Assembly (NCBI GenBank): GCA_000402295.1
Contig: AQRW01000142.1
Coordinates: forward strand, 1-20,669
Direction of reading: 5' to 3'
Length of the DNA: 20,669 nucleotides
Source: Candidatus Aerophobus profundus SCGC AAA252-L23
GTDB lineage: Bacteria; Aerophobota; Aerophobia; Aerophobales; Aerophobaceae
The notes under the pieces were generated by a model, which searched no databases, had not been told where the DNA came from, and saw nothing but the letters and a program-made list of their open reading frames with translations. Position 1 is the first letter of the stretch, and each line of letters begins with the position of its first letter. The position numbers were made by a program, and so were the translations under genes. Below are positions 7,790 to 15,517 of this stretch, in pieces.

Positions 7790-9604
7790 ATGAAAAAGAT
7801 AAAAAATATTGCCATTATTGCCCATGTTGACCATGGGAAAACTACTCTTATAGATGCGGCGTTGAGGCAAACAGGGGTCTTTCGGGAAAATCAAAAGGTA
7901 GAAGAGAGGATTATGGACTCAAATGAACTTGAGAGAGAAAAGGGAATAACGATATTTTCAAAAAATGCGGCGTTGTTTTATAAGGGCTACAAAATAAATA
8001 TAGTTGATACCCCAGGTCATGCTGATTTTGGAGGTGAAGTGCAGAGAATACTTAGAATGGTTGATTCAGCTTTGTTGCTTGTAGATGCATTTGAAGGACC
8101 TATGCCTCAAACTAAATATGTGTTGAGGAAATCCCTGGAAATTGGATTAAAACCAATTGTAGTGATAAATAAGATAGATAGATCAAACTCCAGGCCGCAT
8201 GAAGTTTTAAATATGGTCTTTGATTTATTCGTAGAATTGAATGCAAATGACGAGCAGCTTGATTTTCCTATACTATATACTTCTGCAAAGAACGGTATTG
8301 CAAAATACGAGTTAGAGGATGATAATGACGATTTAAAACCTTTGTTTGAGACGATAATAAAGCATGTTGAGAACACCGAAGGGAATGTAAATAAACCTTT
8401 TCAGTTTTTGGCATCGACAATAGAATATGATAATTATTTGGGTAAAATAGGAACAGGAAAGATATATAATGGCAAGGTAAGTCAAGATGATAAAGTTATT
8501 TTATTAAAAAAAGATGGAGAAAGGTTGCTTTACCCAATAACAAAGATATATACTTTTAAGGGATTAAATAAGATAGAAGTTAAGGAGGCTTATGCTGGGG
8601 ATATAGTTTCTCTTGCTGGTATAGAAAAAATAAATGTAGGAGAAAGTGTTACAGATAAAGATAACCCGAAACCTTTGCCGATAATAGATATAGATGCGCC
8701 TACTCTGGCAATGACCTTCATGGTAAACGATTCTCCTTTTTCAGGAAGGGAAGGTAGATATGTAACTTATAGAAATGTATGGGATAGGCTTCAAAAAGAA
8801 TTGCGGACGAATGTTAGTATTGACATTGAAAAATCTAATTCTTTCGGTTCTTTTGTTGTAAAGGGTAGAGGAGAACTGCAACTTGCAATATTAATAGAAA
8901 ATATGAGAAGAGAAGGATATGAATTACAGGTTTCAAAGCCAGAGGTTGTTTATAGAAAGTTAAATGGACGCAGGACTGAACCAATAGAGCTTGCTGTAAT
9001 AGACGTACCTGATGAGTTTGTAGGAGTGGTAATAGAAAAACTTGGCCTAAGAAAAGGTGAGATGATAAATATGGTCCAGGGAAATGATAATTATACAAGA
9101 CTTGAATTTAAAGTTCCCTCAAGGGGATTGATAGGTTTTAGAAATGAATTTATGACATCCACAAAGGGAACAGGAACGATACATCATAGTTTTTATGAAT
9201 ATGAATTTTATAAGGGCGATATTCCCAAGAGAAACAAAGGGGTAATTGTAGCAATGAAAATAGGAACCTCTGTAGCTTATGCATTGGATAACCTTCGATC
9301 CCGAGGAATTTCATTCATTGGGCCGGGAGTAGAAGTATATGAGGGGATGATAGTTGGAGAATATAATAAGGAAAATGATTTAGTGGTAAATGTGTGTAAG
9401 ACGAAAAAGCTTACCAATACGAGGGCAGCCGGTTCAGATGACGCCATAAGACTTACTCCTCCCCAAAAATTCAGTTTAGAACATGCCTTGGGATATATAG
9501 AAAAAGATGAATTATTAGAGATAACCCCTAAAAATATTAGAATGAGAAAAAAAATTTTAAATTACCAACATAGAAAGAAAAAGGGGTCAAGTCTCCACAT
9601 TTGA
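7790..9604 (+). CDS. typA: translational GTPase TypA/BipA
   Basis: A 604-residue ribosome-associated GTPase of the EF-G-like superfamily. It shows the P-loop AHVDHGKTT (residues 11-19), effector/switch RGITI-type residues (REKGITI, 49-55), G3 DTPGH (73-77) and G4 NKID (127-130). Beta-barrel domain II comes next, then the EF-G-like domains and the BipA-specific C-terminus (PSRGLIGFRNEFMTSTKGTG; RAAGSDDAIRLTPP). It acts in ribosome assembly and stress or cold adaptation. AAGGAG (7771-7776) lies 13 nt before the ATG, a longer spacing than usual, and the start is fixed by homology of MKKIKNIAIIAHVDHGKT. It sits 22 bp after tex in the same orientation. Length is normal and no key residue is missing. 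The coding sequence is very AT-rich with heavy ATA use. Confidence 0.97.
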   Translation: MKKIKNIAIIAHVDHGKTTLIDAALRQTGVFRENQKVEERIMDSNELEREKGITIFSKNAALFYKGYKINIVDTPGHADFGGEVQRILRMVDSALLLVDAFEGPMPQTKYVLRKSLEIGLKPIVVINKIDRSNSRPHEVLNMVFDLFVELNANDEQLDFPILYTSAKNGIAKYELEDDNDDLKPLFETIIKHVENTEGNVNKPFQFLASTIEYDNYLGKIGTGKIYNGKVSQDDKVILLKKDGERLLYPITKIYTFKGLNKIEVKEAYAGDIVSLAGIEKINVGESVTDKDNPKPLPIIDIDAPTLAMTFMVNDSPFSGREGRYVTYRNVWDRLQKELRTNVSIDIEKSNSFGSFVVKGRGELQLAILIENMRREGYELQVSKPEVVYRKLNGRRTEPIELAVIDVPDEFVGVVIEKLGLRKGEMINMVQGNDNYTRLEFKVPSRGLIGFRNEFMTSTKGTGTIHHSFYEYEFYKGDIPKRNKGVIVAMKIGTSVAYALDNLRSRGISFIGPGVEVYEGMIVGEYNKENDLVVNVCKTKKLTNTRAAGSDDAIRLTPPQKFSLEHALGYIEKDELLEITPKNIRMRKKILNYQHRKKKGSSLHI

Positions 9605-9791
9605 CATTAATATTATTCTTAACTAAGTAGTATTTGGCGAGAACCTCCCGTTGATTGTTAGCTTTTGCAAAGGACCTATTATTATTAAAATTTGATATAA
9701 TACCTTCTCTAAAAGAGCAATAATCAAGCAGTTAGGTTTTTATACTCATAAATATAACATCGTAAATCAATAATATTCAGTAAATTAAAGT
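9605..9791. other. AT-rich intergenic spacer after typA; nothing firm
   Basis: About 190 AT-rich bases. A TATAAT occurs at 9696-9701, but no acceptable -35 box stands at 16-18 bp. A GTTAGGT heptamer at 9731 fits the attC core consensus but has no paired arm. I see no gene or strong terminator. Confidence 0.4.
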
Positions 9792-9866
9792 GCCTAACAA
9801 AAACATTAAGCTGACCAGAGGCTTTCGCAGAATATCGTTTGATGGCGGGTCAGCTTTACGTTCAAA
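9792..9866 (+). repeat. attC-like hairpin upstream of the FmdE-family gene
   Basis: GCCTAAC (9792-9798) fits the attC R'' core. AAGCTGACC (9808-9816) pairs perfectly with GGTCAGCTT (9848-9856). Extended arms AACATTAAGCTGACC and AACGTAAAGCTGACC (from the complement of the right side) agree at 13 of 15 positions. The right core is poor (GTTCAAA instead of GTTRRRY), so this may be a degenerate attC or a plain hairpin. It ends about 25 bp before the next start codon, a typical cassette-junction position. Confidence 0.45.
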
Positions 9867-9889
9867 CTTAAAACAAGAGGAAGTGTCAG

Positions 9890-10444
9890 ATGACCTACGC
9901 AGAAATCGTGCGATTTCACGGCCATAAATGTCCCGGGCTTGCTCTAGGATACAGAATGGCTACCGCCGCAATGGAAAAGCTTGAATCGATACGGGCCGAG
10001 GACGAAGAACTGGTGGCCATCGTCGAAAACGATGCCTGTGGTGTTGACGCTTTGCAATGTGTCACCGGCTGCACGTTCGGGAAAGGCAATCTGCTGTTTC
10101 ATGACTACGGCAAGCAAGTTTATACCATTTACTCGCGATCAACACGATCAGGTGTCCGTGTCCTCTTTCATGGTACTGGTATTCCAGATAACCTGCGCCA
10201 GGACCGAGATGCCCTAGCCAAGTGGATTCTTTCGGCTCCCGCTGACAGTATCCTGTCTGTGACGCCCGTATCCATTCTCGAACCAGAACCGGCCAGGATA
10301 CGAAGGTCCATCCCTTGTGCATTCTGCGGTGAAAATGTCATGGAATCACGCATCAAGCGACTCAATAATAAACCAGCCTGTATTCCGTGTTATGAGAGAC
10401 ACAAGAAGACGGTATTTGAAGATTTCAGGAAAATGGGAGTGTAA
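9890..10444 (+). CDS. FmdE-family protein with C-terminal zinc ribbon
   Basis: A 184-residue protein. The N-terminal two thirds match the FmdE family (named for formylmethanofuran dehydrogenase subunit E). FHGHKCPGLALGYRMA (about residues 9-24) and ENDACGVDALQCVTGCTFGKGNL (about 46-68) supply the conserved histidines and cysteines. The C-terminus carries CAFCGE (about 143) and CIPCYERH (about 163), a C-x2-C...C-x2-C zinc ribbon often fused in bacterial versions. These stand-alone bacterial proteins are not proof of methanogenesis; they may handle metals or molybdopterin/tungsten enzymes. GAGGAAG precedes the ATG by about 6 nt. GC content is visibly higher than in typA. An attC-like hairpin lies upstream and a promoter-like repeat begins at the stop codon. 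Confidence 0.9.
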   Translation: MTYAEIVRFHGHKCPGLALGYRMATAAMEKLESIRAEDEELVAIVENDACGVDALQCVTGCTFGKGNLLFHDYGKQVYTIYSRSTRSGVRVLFHGTGIPDNLRQDRDALAKWILSAPADSILSVTPVSILEPEPARIRRSIPCAFCGENVMESRIKRLNNKPACIPCYERHKKTVFEDFRKMGV

Positions 10445-10517
10445 AATATATCTACTATGTAAAAGGCCAAAAACAGATTTGACAAAAAGATACCTCCCCT
10501 TATTATAGAATTTTATA
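10432..10517 (+). repeat. promoter-like module, copy 1
   Basis: This is about 80-85% identical to 18420-18505 without gaps. Both copies keep TTGACA (10479-10484 here), a 16-bp spacer and TATTAT (10501-10506), while the spacer itself is diverged, the pattern expected if the boxes are selected. Copy 1 starts in the last codons of the FmdE gene. The predicted start of transcription, about 10513, is only ~12 nt before the next ATG. Confidence 0.75.
10479..10506 (+). promoter_or_regulatory. sigma70-type promoter driving the DUF2007-like gene
   Basis: TTGACA and TATTAT are separated by 16 bp, and both hexamers are conserved in the second copy of the module at 18467/18489. The match to the -35 consensus is perfect. 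Transcription would begin near 10513, giving a very short leader for the gene at 10525. Confidence 0.6.
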
Positions 10518-10524
10518 CAATACT

Positions 10525-10779
10525 ATGTTATCTGGAAAAAATAATAAAAAAATGAGAAATGATGGGAAACAATTCGGAAAATATAAAAAATTAATATCAA
10601 TATCTAGACCAGACCAAATTGCTGTTCTAAAATCTATTCTGACTGCAAATAATATTTCTTTTCAAGTGAAAAGTGAGCATTTTGCAAGTATGCATATTCT
10701 TGCTCAATCCTGTAGTTTTTTAGTGGATGAAAAACAATTTAGCACAGCAAAACAGTTATTAAAAGACTTTGATGTCTGA
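10525..10779 (+). CDS. small DUF2007-like protein (putative signal-transducing family)
   Basis: Up to 84 residues. The core, about residues 20-84, follows the DUF2007 pattern: KKLISISRPDQIAVLKSIL, then ANNISFQVKSEH, and a terminal helix STAKQLLKDFDV, i.e. a small alpha/beta fold in which positions of a duplicated segment are compared. No biochemical role is established for the family. No Shine-Dalgarno site precedes 10525; an in-frame ATG at 10552 is closer to the usual family start. With the promoter just upstream, a near-leaderless transcript is possible. AT-rich and cytoplasmic, with no linked partner evident. Confidence 0.7.
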   Translation: MLSGKNNKKMRNDGKQFGKYKKLISISRPDQIAVLKSILTANNISFQVKSEHFASMHILAQSCSFLVDEKQFSTAKQLLKDFDV

Positions 10780-10864
10780 AATCATCTTAATAATAATTAA
10801 GGAATACAAAAATTAAGAAATAAGAAAAATAGACAGATAACAAGACAATCCAGTTAACCCTACT

Positions 10865-10941
10865 ACGTCACTAAAGAAGAATTTCGTAAAAGCAGGCTTC
10901 GTAAGATAGTTGATTTTTGTCGTTATAAAATGAAGACATGA
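10865..10941 (+). pseudogene. possible orphan C-terminal coding fragment
   Basis: A short open stretch reads FRKSRLRKIVDFCRYKMKT and then a stop, with stops also just upstream. It has protein-like composition (KS, RLRK, DFCRYK) in otherwise AT-rich spacer and could be the tail of a lost gene. I do not recognise the family, and chance is possible. Confidence 0.25.
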
Positions 10942-10966
10942 ACGGAATTAAAAAGGAGGAAATTAA

Positions 10967-11353
10967 ATGCCTTGGGTAAATAGAGAGATGTGCACAGGAT
11001 GCGAAATATGTGTTGATGAATGTTGTGTTAGTGCTATTTCAATAAATGAAGATGTTGCCTTTATAAACGACGGTAAATGCATACGATGTGGAGTTTGCCA
11101 TGATGTATGTCCAAATGATGCAGTTCGTCATGACGGAGAACGAATCCCCGAAGAAGTGGAATCTAATTTGGTTTGGGTAAAACAACTGTTGGAAAATGAT
11201 TATTATTCGGATGATAAACAAAAACAAAAAGAGTTTATTAAACGTATGGAGCGCTACTTTGCCAAAAACAAGAAAGTTGCTGAAAAAACTCTTGAGCGTC
11301 TTCATGCCTGGCAAGATATGGAATATGCAAATATAACCAAAACGAAAAAATAA
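10967..11353 (+). CDS. 2[4Fe-4S] ferredoxin-type protein with helical tail
   Basis: A 128-residue cytoplasmic electron-transfer protein. Two complete cluster motifs are present: C9-x2-C12-x2-C15-x3-C19 (CTGCEICVDEC) and C38-x2-C41-x2-C44-x3-C48-P (CIRCGVCHDVCP). The usual ferredoxin ends here; this one adds ~75 charged, helix-prone residues (VKQLLENDYYSDDKQKQKEF and onward) that may bind a partner or allow multimerisation. A strong AAGGAGG lies about 6 nt before the ATG. The partner oxidoreductase is not in the neighbourhood. The region after the stop is gene debris. Confidence 0.92.
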   Translation: MPWVNREMCTGCEICVDECCVSAISINEDVAFINDGKCIRCGVCHDVCPNDAVRHDGERIPEEVESNLVWVKQLLENDYYSDDKQKQKEFIKRMERYFAKNKKVAEKTLERLHAWQDMEYANITKTKK

Positions 11354-11404
11354 GGTATTTTTGTAACAAGATGCTGTACCTGACCATCAGGATGCGGTAT
11401 ATTC

Positions 11405-11578
11405 GATTTAGTTGTTTTTTGTGTTCAAGGTCATAACCTTGAGGAAAGTACAAAGTTGCTTGCTTCTCATATAGATGAGAATACGATAATTATTTCTTTA
11501 CTCAACGGAGTGGATAACGCAGAGAGGCTAAGTTCCATTTGTTTCTCCATTTGCGAGCGCAACAACATTTCTGAATAA
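11405..11578 (+). pseudogene. ketopantoate reductase (PanE/ApbA) internal fragment
   Basis: Frame 11405-11578 reads DLVVFCVQGHNLEESTKLL, then SHIDENTIIISLLNGVDNAERL. This matches the NADP-binding domain of the ApbA/PanE family (DLV..AVK...EEA..LL, then SLQNGVGNEE.L). The N-terminal GxGxxG and the whole C-terminal domain are missing. After NAERL the reading loses family character and stops. About 20 bases later, at 11598, a duplicated gene tail begins. This is a dead fragment left by recombination. Confidence 0.6.
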
Positions 11579-11597
11579 AACAATGCGAGAGCTTCTG

Positions 11598-12042
11598 GCA
11601 TGGATGATAACTCCAAAACAGGTTGTACAATAAGAAAATATAAAATTTCTTCAAGCTTCACAGCGGAAGATGGGCTTGGTCGTCATATTTAAGGACCAAA
11701 TATAGAAATGAAGAATTGCATAATTGTGCAAGCTCATAAATCATCATTCCCTGATCCAATTGTTCTAAAGAAAGGCGAAAAAGTCTCTATCGGTGGTGAG
11801 TATTTGGAAGATCCTGATTGGCCAAATTGGATTGAATGTAAAAAGCAGGAAGGGGAAAAAGGATGGGTGCCGAAACAGTATTTGAAGATTTCAGGAAATA
11901 CGGGCATTATCCTCCGTGATTATTCCGCCAAGGAACTCGATGTCAAAATAGGAGATGAAATAACCGTTTATAGATTCCAAAATGGGTGGGCCTGGTGCAA
12001 AAGTGCTGCCGGTGAGTTTGGTTGGATTCCCCTGAAAAATAT
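11598..12042 (+). repeat. 445-bp direct duplication, copy 1
   Basis: It aligns without gaps to 17940-18384, with about seven mismatches (~98% identity). Content: the last 11 codons of the membrane-protein gene, the 70-bp spacer, and nearly all of the SH3-like gene. Copy 2 has the complete membrane-protein gene and is therefore the parent arrangement. Copy 1 is joined on the left to ketopantoate-reductase debris and on the right to the GC-rich repeat-protein gene. Confidence 0.95.
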
Positions 12043-12076
12043 TTCAAAACTGGCCACGGAGAGTACCTATGAATAG
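11708..12076 (+). CDS. tandem bacterial SH3-like domain protein, copy 1 (chimeric C-terminus)
   Basis: A 122-residue protein with two SH3-like beta-barrel units. The first, about residues 1-63, contains VLKKGEKVSIGGEY, WIECKKQEGEKGWVP and QYLKI. The second, about 65-115, contains DYSAKELDVKIGDEITVYR, GWAWCKSAAGEFGWIPL and KNI. There is no signal peptide. It is almost identical to the protein at 18044-18394, but the last ten residues (SKLATESTYE) come from sequence beyond the duplication breakpoint. The start used by copy 2 (ATG 18044) is ATA here (11702), so translation probably begins at ATG 11708, farther from AAGGA (11691-11695) than ideal. The stop overlaps the next gene's start by 8 nt. 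Confidence 0.8.
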   Translation: MKNCIIVQAHKSSFPDPIVLKKGEKVSIGGEYLEDPDWPNWIECKKQEGEKGWVPKQYLKISGNTGIILRDYSAKELDVKIGDEITVYRFQNGWAWCKSAAGEFGWIPLKNISKLATESTYE

Positions 12077-14075
12077 GCGAATCATCTTGTGCGGAGTCGC
12101 AGTTGTCCTACTGATCGCTGGTATGGAAATCCACGCTCAGGACGCCGATGCCGACCGTGAAATGCCGAACTGGTGGAAGGCTCAAGGCGATGTCGTGGCC
12201 ATCCTGATGGACCAGAACAATGATTTTGCCAAGCTGGTCGCCAGGGTAAGCGTCTCCAAACCGAAGACAGGTCAGGAAGCTATGCTTAAGCTAAGCGTAT
12301 TCATGCGTGCGGGTATGATCAAAGATGCGATTGACACGGTCGAGGAACTCAAAGAATTGTGCCCTGACTTGACCAACCACCAAGTCGGAAGCATCTATTA
12401 TGAAGCATGCGATCACTTCTCAGCCTGGGAGGTGGCCCAACGTCTGGTTGAGGTGTTCGCCAACAACATCTTCGGAATTGCCTTAGAGAACCGCCTGCTG
12501 AAGCATTTTCAGGAACGGGGCTGGAGTATAGAACAGGTGGACCAGTGGCTGGCAGTGATGCCGCCAGGGGGTGACAGCTTCTGGGTTAAAGAACGTTTGC
12601 GCTTCAACATAGTGCACGGCCAGGGTGAGAGGTTAGTGGGCGAGCTTGCAGACCGGGTCAGGAGAAATCCGCAAGATATCAACGGGGCCGTGGTGTTTCT
12701 GGACGGGTTGATCTATGCACGTCGCACTGGAGCTGAAGAGTGGGACCTGTCATGGATGACGGAAACCATAGAACCCAATCTGGCCACGGAAGCCGAGCAC
12801 ATCGCCTCACGTCTCAAGACGCTAAGTATGTGGATGACGGCCACCACCTTTTACAGGCGGGCCATCGACATGCCGCTCACCGACGAGGAGGTAAAGCACC
12901 TGGCAATGATTTGTCAGGCATTCGTCTTGCCTGAGAAGCTACGAGCTATGTTTGCGGTGCACACGCGGGAGGGAATGGCCGAATGTCTGGTGAAGATAGG
13001 CCGGAGCAATGAAGCACAAAAGTGGATGGTGGAGGCGGCGGACATCCGGGAGAAACACAGCCTTGGCCTCAACGCTCTGTTTGCCGGGCAAGTACAGGCG
13101 GACAGCGGACAGCGAATCATCGAGAGCCGACTCCAGGAAGAGGAAAAGAAATCCGAGAATGATCCCGAATACTGGCGGAAACGGGCTCAATACTACCGGG
13201 GTCGCCGTGAACCCGAGCAAGAAGAACAGGCATTGATAAAGGGGCTGGCGTTGACGTCGCCGCAGCTTGAGGCGGAGCAACCCTCAAGAGGGCACATGGA
13301 TTGGCGCAGTTGGTTGCTGGCGGACTACGCGCATTTTCTGGCCCGGGTGAACCGGGGAGCCGAGGCAGTGGCATTGCTCCAAAAGGAGATCGAGCAGGCA
13401 CCGGCGACCTCGGAATCAGCCAGAAAGGCGGCCCACCTGCTATCCTTCGATTTCCAAAAGCAGGTCAGCGTGCATGACAAGGTACTCTGGACCTGGCTGG
13501 CCAATCGGACAAAGTGGGAATACACCGAGAAACGATTACTCTGGCGGATGTTGGAAAACGCCAAGCGGGATGACCTGGACAAGTACTTCTTACGCGCCGA
13601 GGAATTGGCCAAGGAAAAGGATCCCAGCCGCGCCCATATGTTCGGCTGGATCATGAACCGCATGCAGTTCCCTAAGCGCTCCATTCCTCTACTTGAGTAC
13701 GCGATTGAGACAGCACATGACCACGAATCGAAGGAACGGGCTGTCTTCACCTTGTTTGAGTCCTATTTAGATATCGGCGACTGGAGACGGGCCGAACAAG
13801 TCTTTCCGGAAGCCGGCAAGCGGCTAACACCGACGGAGGTGCCCGATTGGTATTCCCGGATTGCGGTGATCGCCGCGGCAGCAGGGAAAAAAGCCGAGGC
13901 GATGCGTATTTGGCAAGCCGTAGCTAATGTCAATCCTGCCGAGCTGGCTGATTTGGACGAGCTTGTCAAGTTTGGCCTAAGGAATGAACTTATAGCTTTC
14001 TACGGTGAGATGGCTAAGAAGCTGCCCTCATCTGAAATTCCGGCAAGGGTACTGCGGGTGCTGGAAGAGAAATGA
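12069..14075 (+). CDS. exported large helical-repeat (TPR-like) protein, unknown role
   Basis: A 668-residue protein. The N-terminus is a signal peptide (MNRR, a hydrophobic core, then HAQ with likely cleavage after A), so it acts beyond the cytoplasmic membrane. The mature part is almost wholly helical with TPR-like units, e.g. ALNALFAG-type helices, AHFLARVNRGAEAVALLQKEI, FTLFESYLDIGDWRRAEQVF and AVIAAAAGKKAEAMRIWQAV. No catalytic motif is visible. I do not recognise a named family; a scaffold or assembly role is a guess. The base composition is distinctly GC-richer than either flank, with a different codon style, which suggests separate origin. The start overlaps the chimeric SH3 gene; GGAGAG (12058-12063) lies 5 nt before the ATG. 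Confidence 0.85.
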   Translation: MNRRIILCGVAVVLLIAGMEIHAQDADADREMPNWWKAQGDVVAILMDQNNDFAKLVARVSVSKPKTGQEAMLKLSVFMRAGMIKDAIDTVEELKELCPDLTNHQVGSIYYEACDHFSAWEVAQRLVEVFANNIFGIALENRLLKHFQERGWSIEQVDQWLAVMPPGGDSFWVKERLRFNIVHGQGERLVGELADRVRRNPQDINGAVVFLDGLIYARRTGAEEWDLSWMTETIEPNLATEAEHIASRLKTLSMWMTATTFYRRAIDMPLTDEEVKHLAMICQAFVLPEKLRAMFAVHTREGMAECLVKIGRSNEAQKWMVEAADIREKHSLGLNALFAGQVQADSGQRIIESRLQEEEKKSENDPEYWRKRAQYYRGRREPEQEEQALIKGLALTSPQLEAEQPSRGHMDWRSWLLADYAHFLARVNRGAEAVALLQKEIEQAPATSESARKAAHLLSFDFQKQVSVHDKVLWTWLANRTKWEYTEKRLLWRMLENAKRDDLDKYFLRAEELAKEKDPSRAHMFGWIMNRMQFPKRSIPLLEYAIETAHDHESKERAVFTLFESYLDIGDWRRAEQVFPEAGKRLTPTEVPDWYSRIAVIAAAAGKKAEAMRIWQAVANVNPAELADLDELVKFGLRNELIAFYGEMAKKLPSSEIPARVLRVLEEK

Positions 14076-14214
14076 TGCCAATCACTTACTCCACCCGATA
14101 TGATAGACGTATGCATAAAAGAAGTAGCCCTGCGTGATTCTCTGACCAGGTAATTTCATGATGATTGTTGAAAGATAGCAAAAGGTAAACGTAGAGCAGG
14201 TTTTGTATCTATAA

Positions 14215-14742
14215 GGTGCTCTACTTGCCAGGGCAAATGGGGCAAGCGAGAAAACGATTGCCAAACTCCGTACTCTGCAAGAAGCCATCTACGCCGTGCT
14301 GAAACAGGAAAAGGATGATGCAGCCGCAGAGAAGTTGCGAGAGATTTTAGCGGATGCTCAGTTGCAACTGAGCAAAGAAGAAAAAGAGAAGATGCTCTTT
14401 GGTTCTTTGGTAAAGGTGATCAAGATAATACCTTGGTACCGCTATTTATTAACTTTCGACCCCAGACCAACCTTGCTGACGGTGGAATGTCCAGTACGGG
14501 CGATGAATGGTGAAAAAGACCTCCAGGTGCCGCCTAAAGAGAACCTGCACGCCATCGAGGAAGCTCTGAAGACTGGAGGCAATAAGGATTACACGGTAAA
14601 GGAGTTACCAGGCCTGAATCATCTGTTCCAGACTGCAGAAACTGGAGCCGTTTCGGAGTATGCAGAGATTGAAGAGACTATTTCCCCGACCGCCTTAAAG
14701 GTGATTGGTGACTGGATTTGGGAGGAAACTCGGGAAAACTAG
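14215..14742 (+). pseudogene. alpha/beta hydrolase, N-terminally truncated
   Basis: The frame opens right after a stop at 14212 and immediately reads LLARANGASEKTIAKLRTLQ, which in this hydrolase group is mid-protein (cap region). It continues through CPVRAMNGEKDLQVPP, with the catalytic-Asp region (E-K-D), and GLNHLFQ with the catalytic His, then ends normally at DWIWEE. The nucleophile elbow GxSxG and roughly the first half are missing. An ATG at 14296 could start a 148-residue peptide, but it would lack the nucleophile. The break point is near 14215. Confidence 0.78.
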
Positions 14743-14795
14743 GAGAAGGCTTATATAGTAATTCATTTATTATCTCGTTACAAGGAGATTTTCAT

Positions 14796-15015
14796 GTGGA
14801 TACCCAGAGTCAAAGCAATAAGCACACAGTGCGTAACCTGGTGATCTTTTCTTGTGATTGCGCTTGGTTAGTTCTGCCGGGAGTTGGATTCTCTTATGGG
14901 AATCACGTCCTCGCAGGAGGGCCTTGGTCTGACCATCTGGATTATTACTCCCCTTGGTGTCTCTCTTCTCCTACTTAAAAGAGACATTTCATTTGAAGAT
15001 GATTCAGAGTATTAG
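14796..15015 (+). pseudogene. CPBP-type intramembrane protease, N-terminal remnant with frameshift and stop
   Basis: AAGGAG (14782-14787) and GTG 14796 start a frame reading TVRNLVIFS. The frame then changes near 14850 to LVIALG-stop-FCRELDSLMG, followed by EGLGLTIWIITPLGVSLLLL (stop TAG at 14869). Read across both lesions this matches the first transmembrane segments of CPBP-family proteins (RNLVIF..V.IALGW..R.LD.L.G...EG.G...WI..PL..SLLLR). The conserved EExxxR and other catalytic motifs are absent because the fragment stops at 15013-15015. The next gene starts 8 bp later. Confidence 0.65.
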
Positions 15016-15023
15016 GAACTACA

Positions 15024-15497
15024 ATGAGACGTAAAAATAAAGAAATCACGGATAAGACCGAGATAGACGAAATCATAAACAGATGTGATGTATGCAGATT
15101 GGGATTATCAAAAGACAATATCCCATATGTAATCCCCATATCATTTGGTTATGATGGCTCAAATATCTATTTTCATACGGCTTACGAAGGACAGAAAATA
15201 GACTACATAAACTCGAACAATCAAGTTTGTCTTGAGTTTGAAACTGATGTAAACTTGATGTCTAACGACGTATTACCGTGTAACTGGGGATTTTCCTTTC
15301 AAAGTGTGATTTGCCATGGGGCTGTTGAAGAAATCAAAGACACAGAAAAAGCTATTTGTGCATTAAACTCAATAGTGACTCATTACTCAGGCAAGAAATG
15401 GGAGATAACCAACAAGATGTTGAAATCTGTCAGAGTATGGAAAGTATCAATAGAACAATGGACAGGAAAGAAAGCAGGGGATAGAAAAAATACTTAA
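15024..15497 (+). CDS. pyridoxamine 5'-phosphate oxidase-like (NimA-type) flavin-fold protein
   Basis: A 157-residue protein of the split-barrel flavin-binding group. NimA-type features are CRLGLSKDNIPYVIPISFGYDG (about 24-45, given here in overlapping parts CRLGLSKDNIPYV and IPISFGYDG), IYFHTAYEGQKIDYI (about 48-62), QVCLEFETDV, SVICHGAVEEI (about 94-104) and a C-terminal W-K-V-S-I-E-Q-W-TGKK. Relatives bind FMN or a related cofactor, and some reduce nitroimidazoles. The substrate here is unknown. It begins 8 bp after the CPBP remnant, with no strong ribosome site. The frame is full length and undamaged, in contrast to its neighbours. Confidence 0.85.
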   Translation: MRRKNKEITDKTEIDEIINRCDVCRLGLSKDNIPYVIPISFGYDGSNIYFHTAYEGQKIDYINSNNQVCLEFETDVNLMSNDVLPCNWGFSFQSVICHGAVEEIKDTEKAICALNSIVTHYSGKKWEITNKMLKSVRVWKVSIEQWTGKKAGDRKNT

Positions 15498-15517
15498 CCG
15501 CAACTCGAAAGGAGATT

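Noticed and set aside
9696..9701. TATAAT as a promoter after typA
   Set aside because: No -35 box at acceptable distance in an AT-rich spacer.
9731..9737. GTTAGGT as another attC core
   Set aside because: The heptamer pattern is common by chance, and no paired arm lies beside it.
12914..13750. Several minus-strand open frames inside the GC-rich gene
   Set aside because: They are shadows of a long + strand gene with signal peptide and consistent helical repeats; none resembles a family.
14179..14202. Possible third copy of the promoter-like module (aaaaggtaaa...gcaggttt)
   Set aside because: Only about 18 matching bases, with a gap and no TTGACA/TATTAT boxes.
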